This document shows positions 50,012 through 58,199 of a stretch of 64,000 nt of DNA, in pieces. The notes beneath the pieces are model-generated. The model did not search any database. It was not told where the DNA came from and saw nothing but the letters and a program-made list of their open reading frames with translations. Position 1 is the first letter of the stretch, and each line of letters opens with the position of its first letter. The position numbers and the translations under genes are program-made. The DNA comes from Uliginosibacterium flavum (lineage in GTDB: Bacteria > Pseudomonadota > Gammaproteobacteria > Burkholderiales > Rhodocyclaceae): positions 1 through 64,000 of the forward strand of contig NZ_JBEWZI010000010.1 in assembly GCF_040566545.1 (NCBI RefSeq). Reading direction: 5' to 3'.

Positions 50012-51769
50012 ATGGTTGAAAACGTGAATACTTCATTGGATACTAAATCGGGCGAGATCATTCTCGACGTACGCAACCTTCAGACCCACTTTGGTACGGG
50101 TGAAAAGGCTGTGCGCGCTGTTGATGACATCAGCTTTCAAATCAGGCGCGGCAAGACCCTGTGCATTGTGGGCGAGTCGGGTTCGGGCAAGTCGGTTACG
50201 GCGCGTTCGATCCTGCAGATCGTCGATCCTCCAGGCAAGATCCTCGGTGGTCAGGTGCTGTATTACGGCAAGGATCCGAAAGGTCAGGATCTCGCCCAGC
50301 TGCATGAGCGCAGCAAGGAAATCCGTTCCATCCGGGGTCATGAAATTTCAATGATCTTCCAGGAGCCGATGACCTCCTTGTCGCCGATCCACACCATCGG
50401 CAACCAGATCATGGAAGTGATCCTGTTGCACCAAAACGTGGATAAGGCCGAAGCGCGTGCGCGTGCGATCGAACTGCTGCGCCGGGTTGAAATTCCGAAC
50501 CCGGGTGTGGCCATCGACAAGTACACCTTCGAGTATTCGGGTGGTATGCGTCAGCGCGCCATGATTGCCATGTCGCTGGCCTGTAACCCGAAGATCCTGA
50601 TCGCCGACGAGCCGACCACCGCTCTCGACGTGACTACTCAGGCCGAAATTCTGGCGCTGATCAAGGAACTGCAGACCTCCTACGGGATGGCCGTGCTGTT
50701 CATCACGCACGACATGGGCGTGGTGGCCGAGATCGCTGACGAAATCGGCGTGATGCAGAACGGCAAGATGCTGGAGTTCGGCAGCGCAGAAGAAATCTTC
50801 TACGAAGCCAAGCATCCTTACACGCTGGCGCTGATTGATTCCGTGCGCAAGCTGGAAACTTCGGCTCGTGCTGCACGCGGTTCCCGCGTGACGGACAAGA
50901 AGCTGATGGAAATCCGTGGCGTGTCGAAGATCTATCCGGCGCGTTCGAATTTCCTCGGTAAGGCGAATCCTCCGTTCAAGGCACTGGATAACGTGTCTCT
51001 GGATGTGTTCGAAGGTGAAAACCTCGGCATCGTGGGTGAGTCTGGCTCCGGCAAGACCACGCTGGGTAACTGTGTGATTCGTGTGTTGTCGTGTTCGGGC
51101 GGCGAAGTGCTGTTCCGTATGGCGGATGGTCGTATTTCTGACCTAGCCAAGGCTGGCACGCACGAACTGCGTCAGGTCCACCGCGAAATCCGCATGGTCT
51201 TCCAGGATCCGTTCGCGTCCCTGAATCCGCGTATGACCATTGGTCAGATCGTTGGCGAGCCGCTGCTGGTGGCGGGCACCCACAAGGGTGAAGCGCTGCG
51301 CAAGCGTGCCGAAGAGCTGTTGGCCATGGTCGGTATGCCGGCAGGTGCCATGGAGCGCTATCCGCACGCGTTCTCGGGTGGTCAGCGTCAGCGTATCGGT
51401 ATTGCCCGCGCGCTGGCTCTCAGCCCGCGTCTGATCATTGCTGATGAAGCAACTTCAGCGCTGGACGTGACCCTGCGTTCGCAAGTGCTGGATCTGCTGC
51501 TGGATCTGCAGGACACCTTGAACCTGAGCTTCATCCTCGTTTCGCACGATATCGGCGTGATCCGTTATTTCTGCGACCGCGTGGCGGTGATGTACAAGGG
51601 GCAAGTGGTGGAACACGGGACTGCAGAGAAAATCTGTACGAACCCGGATCACCCTTACACCAAGGCGCTTATCTCTGCCGTACCGGGTACCCACCCGCGC
51701 GACAAGCGCATCATTAACCGTCACCGTTATGACGCCTCTGCACATGGCGTCAAGCTGTCCGGTTCCTGA
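50012..51769 (+). CDS. Fused ABC transporter ATPase (DppD-DppF type)
   Basis: 585-residue protein with two ATPase domains in one chain. The first has GESGSGKSVTARSIL, the signature EYSGGMRQRAMIAMSL and ILIADEPTTALD. The second (from about residue 295) has GESGSGKTTLGN, FSGGQRQRIGIARAL and LIIADEATSALD. The two domains normally form a heterodimer from separate genes. The ATG at 50012 has AGGA directly before it, too close; a GTG at 50024 is an alternative. Ends the operon. Confidence 0.92.
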   Translation: MVENVNTSLDTKSGEIILDVRNLQTHFGTGEKAVRAVDDISFQIRRGKTLCIVGESGSGKSVTARSILQIVDPPGKILGGQVLYYGKDPKGQDLAQLHERSKEIRSIRGHEISMIFQEPMTSLSPIHTIGNQIMEVILLHQNVDKAEARARAIELLRRVEIPNPGVAIDKYTFEYSGGMRQRAMIAMSLACNPKILIADEPTTALDVTTQAEILALIKELQTSYGMAVLFITHDMGVVAEIADEIGVMQNGKMLEFGSAEEIFYEAKHPYTLALIDSVRKLETSARAARGSRVTDKKLMEIRGVSKIYPARSNFLGKANPPFKALDNVSLDVFEGENLGIVGESGSGKTTLGNCVIRVLSCSGGEVLFRMADGRISDLAKAGTHELRQVHREIRMVFQDPFASLNPRMTIGQIVGEPLLVAGTHKGEALRKRAEELLAMVGMPAGAMERYPHAFSGGQRQRIGIARALALSPRLIIADEATSALDVTLRSQVLDLLLDLQDTLNLSFILVSHDIGVIRYFCDRVAVMYKGQVVEHGTAEKICTNPDHPYTKALISAVPGTHPRDKRIINRHRYDASAHGVKLSGS

Positions 51770-51787
51770 TTGCGGAATAGGCAATAA

Positions 51788-51817
51788 GCAAAAAGCCACC
51801 TTCGGGTGGCTTTTTGC
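51788..51817 (+). terminator. Intrinsic terminator of the ABC importer operon
   Basis: Long stem AGCAAAAAGCCACC / GGTGGCTTTTTGCT with a TTCG loop, followed by TTT. It can also act on the other strand. Confidence 0.92.
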
Positions 51818-51845
51818 TTTTGGGGTGATCTGTAAGTGGCATGCT

Positions 51846-51918
51846 CGTGGAGCCTCACGGGGCGGGCTTGTCCAGCAATGCAGCGCTGAAATGTCCGTCC
51901 CGTGCGGCTCTTCAGACA
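51846..51918. repeat. Dispersed AGAGCCGC-family repeat overlapping the ydfG stop codon
   Basis: GTGGAGCCTCACGGGGCGGG at the left and CCCGTGCGGCTCTTCAGAC at the right. The TGA stop of the minus-strand ydfG gene lies inside the right end (51912-51914), so the repeat supplies it. Confidence 0.7.
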
Positions 51919-52670
51919 GGTTGGTTGCGCACGATGGTAAAGGGCCCGTTGGCTTGGGTGGTGGGCATCAGTTCTATGAAATTGATGTTCACGTGCGCGG
52001 GTAGCGCAGTGCTCCAGTAGACCGATTCGGCGATGTCTTCGGCGGATAGCGACAAGGTGTCGGCATACACGCCAGCGGCTTTGGCGTCATCGCCATGAAA
52101 GCGCACGTTGGAGAATTCGGTGCCGCCGCACAGCCCCGGGGCGATGTCGGTGACGCGTACATTGCTGCCGACCAGATCAGCACGCAGGTTGAGGCTGAAC
52201 TGGCGCACGAAGGCCTTGGTGGCGCCATACACATTGCCGCCGGGATAGGGGTAATGGCCGGCGACCGAGCCGAGGTTAACGATGTGGCCGTGCCCGCGTT
52301 CCACCATGCCCGGCAGCAGGGCATGAGTCATGTACATCAGGCCTTTGGCGTTGGTGTCGACCATGCGTTCCCAGTCGTCCAGTGAAGCGCGCTGGGCCGG
52401 CTCCAGACCCAGGGCGAGGCCGGCATTGTTGATCAGCACGTCGATGGCAGAAAAAGATTTGGGCAGGGCCGCGATGACGGCGGCGATGGCTGCCTTGTCG
52501 CACACGTCCAGCACCGCGGTGTGCAGCGGCAGGCCGGCGAATTCTGTTTGCAAGGCTTGCAGACGTTCGGCGCGACGGCCGACGGCGATAACGCTGTGAC
52601 CCTCGCGCAGATAGCGGCGGGTGATGGCGGCACCAAATCCGGCGGTAGCGCCGGTGACGAAAGCAATCAT
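51912..52670 (-). CDS. ydfG: NADP-dependent 3-hydroxy acid / serine dehydrogenase, YdfG type
   Basis: 252-residue classical SDR that closely tracks E. coli YdfG. TGATAGFGAAITRRYLREGH is the cofactor site, NNAGLALGLEPA is the central motif, and the catalytic set is S135, Y148 and K152 (NVYGATKAFVRQFSLNLR). PGLCGGTEFSNVRFHGDD and LPAHVNINFIELMP are family stretches. The enzyme oxidises L-serine, 3-hydroxypropionate and similar acids and reduces malonic semialdehyde. The C terminus ends within a dispersed repeat. Confidence 0.92.
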   Translation of the reverse strand: MIAFVTGATAGFGAAITRRYLREGHSVIAVGRRAERLQALQTEFAGLPLHTAVLDVCDKAAIAAVIAALPKSFSAIDVLINNAGLALGLEPAQRASLDDWERMVDTNAKGLMYMTHALLPGMVERGHGHIVNLGSVAGHYPYPGGNVYGATKAFVRQFSLNLRADLVGSNVRVTDIAPGLCGGTEFSNVRFHGDDAKAAGVYADTLSLSAEDIAESVYWSTALPAHVNINFIELMPTTQANGPFTIVRNQPV

Positions 52671-52814
52671 GGGAAAGCTCCTGTTGGGCTTGTTCTGTAA
52701 GGATGTGGCAAGCGTAGCGCAATTGCCGCGAGCGTGAGCGGGGCTATCGCGGTATTCTCTTTGTGTCCGCCGTGTTTCAGCGCATCACCGCTCACCTCAA
52801 GTCTGCTCCTTGCC

Positions 52815-53546
52815 ATGATCGAAACCCTACTGCTGACCGCCTCGCGCATTTCCACTTTTGATCTGCAGCGCCCATTGACCAATGCGACCGGCTTTTTCTT
52901 CGAGCGCGGCAATCGCCTGTTTCTGGTCACCAGCCGGCATGTAGTGATCGACAAGCCGACCGAGCATTTTCCGAGTCATCTTGAGATCGAAGTGCACCTT
53001 GATGCCACGAATATGACCGCCTACACCGCCTATTCGATTCCCCTGTACCGGGATGGCAAGAGCATCTGGCGGCAGGGTAGCGATTCGGCCGGTGAGATCG
53101 ACGTGGCGGTAGTGGAGCTGAATCGCGCGACCTTGCCCAAGGGCGCCGTGTATCGGGCGTTCACGCCGGATCATCTGTTGGCTGCCAGCGAGCAGGTCGA
53201 GGTTGGTTCATCCCTGCTGATCGTGGGTTTCCCACTGGGGTTTCAGGACACGCTGCATCACCTGCCGGTGGTGCGCCAGGCGGTCAATGCATCCTCCTTC
53301 GGCCTGCGTTTTCAGGGCAATGGCTACTTCCTGACCGATGCGCGTACGCACCGTGGTACCAGCGGCGCACCGGTCGTGATCCGCGACAGTCAGGACAATC
53401 CGGCTCATGGCGATCTGCCCTGGCGCCTGCTGGGGATTCATTCCGCCCGGATGGATATGGGCACGCGAGATCTGGAGCAGGACGAGGCCTTGGGCCTGAA
53501 CTGCACCTGGTACGCCGACATCCTGATGACGCTGACCGAGAAGTAG
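52815..53546 (+). CDS. Trypsin-like serine protease domain protein
   Basis: 243-residue protein with the S1-type triad H42 (LVTSRHVVID), D96 (AGEIDVAVVEL) and S183 (HRGTSGAPVV). There is no signal peptide and no PDZ domain, so it is likely cytoplasmic and not a DegP-type enzyme. The frame is open upstream of the ATG at 52815, but that part looks non-coding. The ribosome binding site is weak. Substrate unknown. Confidence 0.8.
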   Translation: MIETLLLTASRISTFDLQRPLTNATGFFFERGNRLFLVTSRHVVIDKPTEHFPSHLEIEVHLDATNMTAYTAYSIPLYRDGKSIWRQGSDSAGEIDVAVVELNRATLPKGAVYRAFTPDHLLAASEQVEVGSSLLIVGFPLGFQDTLHHLPVVRQAVNASSFGLRFQGNGYFLTDARTHRGTSGAPVVIRDSQDNPAHGDLPWRLLGIHSARMDMGTRDLEQDEALGLNCTWYADILMTLTEK

Positions 53547-53654
53547 CTGGCCGGAATGCCGACAGATGCGCTACGTCGCGCTATCATTTCGGCCGGAGTT
53601 TTGCGCCCGTCGGGCAAGGTGTTTCATGTTGGCATTTGGGTGGGAGTCGCGCGC

Positions 53655-53867
53655 ATGGCGGTAGCCGGATTGATCGCAAAAGTATTGCCCGGGGCCCTGT
53701 TGAGTTTCGCGCAGCGCCTGCGCTTTCCGCATCTGTTCCTGCTGATGTTGGCGCTGTTCGGGCTCGATCTGCTCGTGCCGGATTTCATTCCCTTCCTCGA
53801 CGAAATATTGTTGGGCCTCGCGACACTGCTCTTTGCGGCCTGGAAACAAAGGAATATTCGCCCATGA
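53655..53867 (+). CDS. Small membrane protein, DUF6116-like
   Basis: 70-residue protein with hydrophobic helices at about residues 3-13 and 26-60 (FLLMLALFGLDLLVPDFIPFLDEILLGLATLLF). The GLDLLVPDFIPFLDE turn resembles small DUF1232/DUF6116-type membrane proteins. GGGAG lies upstream of ATG 53655; the longer open frame from 53556 is less likely. Its stop overlaps the tadA start (ATGA), so it is in an operon with tadA. Confidence 0.65.
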   Translation: MAVAGLIAKVLPGALLSFAQRLRFPHLFLLMLALFGLDLLVPDFIPFLDEILLGLATLLFAAWKQRNIRP

Positions 53868-54334
53868 GCGAACGCGACGAAGCCTTTATGCGCGAGGCGC
53901 TGGCGCTGGCCCGCGAGGCTGGCAGCCTGGACGAGGTGCCGGTGGGGGCTGTGGTGGTGCTGGATGGCCAGATCGTCGGGCGCGGCTTCAATCAGCCGAT
54001 TGGCCGGCACGATCCGACGGCGCATGCCGAAGTCATGGCGCTGCGCGATGCGGCGAAAAACGTCGCCAATTACCGTTTGCCGGGCTGCGAGTTGTACGTG
54101 ACGCTGGAACCCTGCGCGATGTGTAGCGGCGCGATCTTCCATGCGCGGATCGCCCGTGTCGTTTACGGTGCGCGCGATCTGAAAACCGGCGTGGCCGGCA
54201 GCGTGTTTGATCTCTATGCGCAGGAGAAGCTAAATCACCACGCCACGATTGAAGGCGGCGTGCTGGCGCAGGAATGCGGCGAGTTGCTGTCCGCATTTTT
54301 CTCCGCGCGGCGCAGTCGCGTGATGACGGCCTGA
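53864..54334 (+). CDS. tadA: tRNA-specific adenosine deaminase
   Basis: 156-residue deaminase that converts the wobble A34 of tRNA-Arg(ACG) to inosine. Zinc site: H54 with catalytic E56 (HAEVMAL) and C84, C87 (EPCAMCSGA). VPVGAVVV and the C-terminal NHHATIEGGVLAQECGELLSAFF are TadA-like. ATGA overlap with the upstream small membrane protein gene. Downstream an L,D-transpeptidase gene starts 11 nt later. Confidence 0.93.
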   Translation: MSERDEAFMREALALAREAGSLDEVPVGAVVVLDGQIVGRGFNQPIGRHDPTAHAEVMALRDAAKNVANYRLPGCELYVTLEPCAMCSGAIFHARIARVVYGARDLKTGVAGSVFDLYAQEKLNHHATIEGGVLAQECGELLSAFFSARRSRVMTA

Positions 54335-54345
54335 GCGAGACTCTT

Positions 54346-54825
54346 ATGGAGATCCGCGTCAGTATTGGCTCACAGCGCATGCTGCTTGTAGATACAGACG
54401 GTGCATGCATCCGCCGCTATGCCATCTCGACAGCCGCTCTGGGCGCGGGTGAGCAAATAGGGAGTTTTCAGACCCCACGCGGGCGCCACCTCATTCGCGC
54501 CAGGATCGGCGCAGGCCTGCCGCTGTGTGCCGTGTTCAAGGCGCGCCGCCCGACTGGTGAAGTGTGGACGCCCGACCTACAGACGGCTCAGCCCGAACGG
54601 GACTGGATTCTGAGCCGCATCCTGTGGCTCTCCGGGACGGAAGTGGGCTGTAACCGGCTCGGCTGCGTGGATTCCATGCGCCGCTACATCTACATTCACG
54701 GCACGCCGGACACCGAGCCGATGGGCGTCGCCGCTTCGCATGGCTGCATCCGCATGCGCAATCGCGATGTCGTTGAGTTGTTCGAGCTGGTGCAGGCGGG
54801 AACGCCGGTGCTGATCGAGGCGTGA
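54346..54825 (+). CDS. YkuD-type L,D-transpeptidase (no signal peptide)
   Basis: 159-residue L,D-transpeptidase domain with H118 (YIHGTPDTEPMGVAASHGCIRMRN), H132 and nucleophile C134. The domain is complete, but no signal peptide is visible at the N terminus (MEIRVSIGSQRMLLVD), so export is uncertain. Such enzymes make 3-3 crosslinks or attach lipoproteins to peptidoglycan. It follows tadA by 11 nt and is probably cotranscribed. Confidence 0.85.
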   Translation: MEIRVSIGSQRMLLVDTDGACIRRYAISTAALGAGEQIGSFQTPRGRHLIRARIGAGLPLCAVFKARRPTGEVWTPDLQTAQPERDWILSRILWLSGTEVGCNRLGCVDSMRRYIYIHGTPDTEPMGVAASHGCIRMRNRDVVELFELVQAGTPVLIEA

Positions 54826-54837
54826 GCGTTTGTTTTC

Positions 54838-54919
54838 GTAGCCCGGCATGCAGCGCAGCGGAATCCTGGAGCCCCGCCGGGCAAAGGCCCCGGATTCCGC
54901 TGCGCTGCATCCAGGCTAC
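54838..54919. repeat. Palindromic GTAGCCCGG repeat, intergenic copy
   Basis: Long near-palindrome: GTAGCCCGGCATGCAGCGCA at the left, TGCGCTGCATCCAGGCTAC at the right, with an inner GGAATCC / GGATTCC pair. It lies between the convergent transpeptidase and leuA genes and can end both transcripts. A sister copy lies inside the ketosynthase gene at 28495-28586. Confidence 0.88.
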
Positions 54920-54928
54920 GTGAGCTCT

Positions 54929-56590
54929 TCAGCCTGCCGTTGCGCCCGAGCGGTTCAAGGCAGATACGAGGGCGCGCAAGGAGGCCTCAACGATGCTGGT
55001 CGAGCAGCCGGCGCCGAAGAGCGTGCCGGGCCGGCCGGGGACGGTGATTTCGACGAAGGCCACGGCCTGGGCGCCGCTGCCACTGCCCAGCGAATGCTCC
55101 TCGAAGCTGTGGATTGCCGCATCCACGCCGATGGCGGCCAGCGCAGCGGCCAAAGGCCCGTTGCCCGTACCGGTGAGGCTGCGGTGCTCGCCCGCCCAGT
55201 CGACTTCAAGCGTGATGCCATGGCGCTCACGTGATTCGTCGAGGCGATGATCAAGCAGGCGCAAGGGCTTGTCGGCGTTCAGATAGTTGCGCTCGAACAG
55301 CGCCCACAGATCGGCGGCTTCCATCTCGGCGCCGAGCTCGTCCATGACCTTCTGCACTTCGCCCGAGAATTCCACCTGCATGCGCCGAGGGAGACTCAAA
55401 CCATAGGCGGATTCGAGCAACCAGGCTATGCCGCCCTTGCCGGACTGGCTGTTTACGCGGATCACCGAGGCGTAGCTGCGGCCCAGATCGTGCGGATCGA
55501 TGGGCATGTAGGGCACTTCCCAGAGCGAGTCGGCCTGCTGCACGGCGAAGCCCTTCTTGATTGCGTCCTGATGCGAGCCGGAGAAGGCCGTGAACACGAG
55601 ATCGCCGACATAAGGGTGGCGCGGGTGGATCGGCAATTGGGTGCAATCCTCAATCACACGGGCAACCGTGTTGATGTCGGAGAAGTCGAGGCCGGGATCG
55701 ATGCCTTGCGTGTAGAGATTGAGCGCGAGCGTGACCAGGTCGACGTTGCCGGTGCGCTCGCCATTGCCGAAGAGACAGCCTTCGACGCGATCGGCGCCGG
55801 CCATGAGCGCGAGTTCCGCAGCGGCTACCGCCGTGCCACGGTCATTGTGTGGATGCACGGAGATGAGGATGGCGTCGCGGCGCTTGAGATTGCGGCTCAT
55901 CCATTCAATCTGGTCTGCATACACGTTGGGAGTGGCGCCTTCCACGGTGGCGGGCAGATTGAGGATCATCGGCCGCTCGCGCGTGGGCTGCCATACGTCG
56001 GCAACGGCTTCAGAGATTTCGAGCGCGAAATCGAGTTCGGTTGAGCTGAAAACTTCCGGGCTGTACTGGAAGGTCCATTCGGTCTCGGGCTGCGCGGCGG
56101 CGAGTTGCTGGATCTTGCGCGCGGCATTCACAGCGATTTCGATGCAGCCGGCGCGATCTACGCCAAATACGGTGCGGCGGAAGACCGGCGCGGCGGCGTT
56201 ATAGACATGCACGATGGCGCGGCGCACGCCACGGAGTGATTCGAAAGTACGCTCGATCAAGGGATCACGCGCCTGGGTCAGTACTTCGATCGTGACGTCG
56301 GCCGGAATGCGGTTTTCGTCGATGAGACGGCGTACGAAGTCGAATTCGGTCTGCGAGGCCGAGGGGAAGGCGAGTTCGATCTGCTTGAGGCCCACGGCAC
56401 AGAGCATCTCGAACATGCGTAATTTCTTGGCAATGTCCATCGGCTCGAAAAGGGCCTGATTGCCGTCGCGCAGATCGGTGCTCATCCAGATCGGTGCGCG
56501 GGTGATCGTCTTGCCGGGCCATTGGCGGTCCGGGAGGGAGATGGCAGGAAAGGCTGCGTATTTGCTGGCGGGATTTTTCAACATCGACAT
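54929..56590 (-). CDS. leuA: 2-isopropylmalate synthase (LeuA type 2)
   Basis: 553-residue first enzyme of leucine synthesis, joining acetyl-CoA and 2-ketoisovalerate. WMSTDLRDGNQAL is the metal/active-site start, VHPHNDRGTAVAAAELALMAGADRVEGCLFGNGERTGN carries the catalytic HxH-type region, and the C-terminal 150 residues form the regulatory domain (SLGSGSGAQAVAFVEI). A GGAG motif lies 9 nt before the start at 56590. Two Leu-rich short ORFs and a terminator-like hairpin lie upstream, suggesting attenuation. Confidence 0.95.
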   Translation of the reverse strand: MSMLKNPASKYAAFPAISLPDRQWPGKTITRAPIWMSTDLRDGNQALFEPMDIAKKLRMFEMLCAVGLKQIELAFPSASQTEFDFVRRLIDENRIPADVTIEVLTQARDPLIERTFESLRGVRRAIVHVYNAAAPVFRRTVFGVDRAGCIEIAVNAARKIQQLAAAQPETEWTFQYSPEVFSSTELDFALEISEAVADVWQPTRERPMILNLPATVEGATPNVYADQIEWMSRNLKRRDAILISVHPHNDRGTAVAAAELALMAGADRVEGCLFGNGERTGNVDLVTLALNLYTQGIDPGLDFSDINTVARVIEDCTQLPIHPRHPYVGDLVFTAFSGSHQDAIKKGFAVQQADSLWEVPYMPIDPHDLGRSYASVIRVNSQSGKGGIAWLLESAYGLSLPRRMQVEFSGEVQKVMDELGAEMEAADLWALFERNYLNADKPLRLLDHRLDESRERHGITLEVDWAGEHRSLTGTGNGPLAAALAAIGVDAAIHSFEEHSLGSGSGAQAVAFVEITVPGRPGTLFGAGCSTSIVEASLRALVSALNRSGATAG

Positions 56591-56715
56591 GATTCGTTTC
56601 TCCATTGCTTTTGGAATTCAGGCAGGGTGGCCGAAGCAGGGGCAGCGGGCGACCACAGATTCATGGCCCGGCGCCCGGGGCGCAGTCGCAGCAGCGTGTT
56701 GAGCAATGCAGTCAT
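56578..56715 (-). CDS. Leu-rich short ORF overlapping the leuA start (candidate leader peptide)
   Basis: 45 codons beginning MTALLNTLLRLRPGRRA: five Leu codons in the first eleven, in pairs. CGGGAG lies 6 nt before its ATG. It runs into and past the leuA start (stop at 56578-56580), so ribosomes on it would reach leuA. It fits a leucine-sensing leader or a coupling ORF. No alternative hairpins were modelled. Confidence 0.5.
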   Translation of the reverse strand: MTALLNTLLRLRPGRRAMNLWSPAAPASATLPEFQKQWRNESCRC

Positions 56716-56735
56716 GTGAGTCTCCCGAGGGAATG

Positions 56736-56762
56736 AAAAGGCGTGCGCCATGGCGCACCGCC
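56736..56762 (-). terminator. Terminator-like hairpin in the leuA leader (candidate attenuator)
   Basis: Stem GGCGGTGCGCC / GGCGCACGCC with one bulged base and a 2-nt turn on the minus strand, then CTTTTC. It lies between the two Leu-rich short ORFs, about 150 nt before leuA. Confidence 0.55.
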
Positions 56763-56805
56763 AGCCGAAGGGCAGGAGCCAAAAGCCAGAACGAGGGGTG
56801 GGGTT

Positions 56806-56943
56806 TTATCTGCGCGTGCGGCGCAGCAGTCGCTGCGATGGCAGGCGGATCGGCTGCAGGCGGCGAGCCGACAGCACGCGCTTGGCGATCAGCGCCAGAG
56901 CGAAGGAGAGAAGCAGAGCGAGGGCGAAAGAGAACGTAGCCAT
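56806..56943 (-). CDS. Leu-rich 45-residue ORF upstream of the leuA attenuator
   Basis: Starts MATFSFALALLLSFALALIAK and ends with a basic tail (RLLRRTRR); 11 of 45 residues are Leu. The first part could be a membrane helix, so it may be a small membrane protein with its own terminator, or a leader peptide for leucine attenuation. No clear ribosome binding site precedes its ATG. Confidence 0.4.
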   Translation of the reverse strand: MATFSFALALLLSFALALIAKRVLSARRLQPIRLPSQRLLRRTRR

Positions 56944-57035
56944 GAGACGAACCATAACGGGCGCAGCGCCGGGGTGTCAAGCCTTGGGCGATCAGGAATG
57001 GCAATGGGAGCGATAGCGGCTATCAAGGGAGCCTG

Positions 57036-57105
57036 CCTGCACAGCCGCGCGGGGCGGACGTGTGCAGGCTGGTGGGCTGCAGAGGCAAGCGCAGCGAGCC
57101 TCTCC
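57036..57105. repeat. Dispersed AGAGCCGC-family repeat, degenerate copy
   Basis: Contains CTGCACAGCCGCGCGGGGCG, GGGCTGCAGAGGCAAGCGC and GAGCCTCTCCGAGCAC. Two CCCAGTT heptamers follow at 57111-57124, just before the yeaD-like stop codon. Confidence 0.55.
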
Positions 57106-57132
57106 GAGCACCCAGTTCCCAGTTCCAGCCCT

Positions 57133-57990
57133 TTACATTGCCACCAGAGTCTGACGGCCCCACCAGCTCTCGGCCGCCTGCAGCTGCACAGGGTTCTGGA
57201 TGGCGCCAGCTTCCACGCAGAGGTAACGGCGGAAACCGTTGGCAGGCAAGTCCGGAATCTTGGCGCAGGTTTCCACCCAAGGATTCCACACTACGGTGTC
57301 AGGCATGTTGTCGGAATTGATGCCCAGCGAGCGATCTGTTTCGCGCAAGAGCAGCGGATTCTCGGTCTCGTAATACAGACGCGAAAGTTCGCGGTCGATG
57401 GTCACTGCGATGCCGGAGTCGACGGTTTCTTCTTTGGCGTTCAGGTTGAGCAGATTCCGATAGGTCTGGCCGCGCAAGCCTTCGAGACGAACTTCTTCGA
57501 CTTCCTTGACGCGCACATAGGTGTGCAAAGCGGCAGAAAATTCGAAAGCTGACTCGCCGGTGTTTTCGACTTCGAATTCCATGTCGAGGCGGGCATTGCT
57601 GACGCCGACGCTTAATTCAACCTGGAAGGCGTGGGGCCACAGGGCGCGAGTTTCCGCGTTGTCCTTGAGGCGCAGCGTGGCCATGGCGAAATCGTCGCCG
57701 GCGCGGGCGGCCACTTTTTCCCACATTTGGGTGCGTACGAAGCCGTGCTGTGGCAGCGGGCCGGTCGTGCCGAATTGCGGGAAGCAGATCGGTACGCCAC
57801 CACGAACCGGCTTGCCGGCTTCGAAGAAAGCCTTCTCAGAAAGATACAGGCGCTCTTCGTCGCCCGCGGGCTTCCAGGAGACGATATGCCCGCCGTAGAG
57901 CAGCACGATGGCTTCGGCGCCGTCAGGCGAACGCAGGTGAATGGCGGGAAAGCCGTGGTAATCGATGTCCTGGGCGAGTGGAGTGGCCAT
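57133..57990 (-). CDS. D-hexose-6-phosphate mutarotase, YeaD-like
   Basis: 285-residue aldose-1-epimerase-superfamily protein. FEAGKPVRGGVPICFPQFG, PQHGFVRTQMWE (His of the catalytic site), ALHTYVRV and DTVVWNPWVE follow the family. It would speed anomer exchange of glucose-6-phosphate or a similar sugar phosphate. No strong operon link; it begins 209 nt from relA, divergently. Confidence 0.88.
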   Translation of the reverse strand: MATPLAQDIDYHGFPAIHLRSPDGAEAIVLLYGGHIVSWKPAGDEERLYLSEKAFFEAGKPVRGGVPICFPQFGTTGPLPQHGFVRTQMWEKVAARAGDDFAMATLRLKDNAETRALWPHAFQVELSVGVSNARLDMEFEVENTGESAFEFSAALHTYVRVKEVEEVRLEGLRGQTYRNLLNLNAKEETVDSGIAVTIDRELSRLYYETENPLLLRETDRSLGINSDNMPDTVVWNPWVETCAKIPDLPANGFRRYLCVEAGAIQNPVQLQAAESWWGRQTLVAM

Positions 57991-58186
57991 GAGTATGTGT
58001 CTGACAGGATGTGAAGTTGTCAGGATTTTACGCGTTTGTCCGTACTTTTGTTGAGCGCGGGTTTACCACCAATCTGTCGACAAGCCCATTTCAATGCCTG
58101 GAACGTGGGTTTGCTGGTGAGCGGTGAGCGCAGTTATTCTGCTCAGGGTTTCCCTATAGGACGCGCAGATCAAGCCGGTCGGTGTG

Positions 58187-58193
58187 GGATAAT
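58187..58193 (+). promoter_or_regulatory. -10-like box immediately before relA
   Basis: GGATAAT ends 6 nt before the relA ATG. As for dnaX and dnaE, no Shine-Dalgarno motif fits in the gap (CCGGCC). Confidence 0.5.
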
Positions 58194-58199
58194 CCGGCC

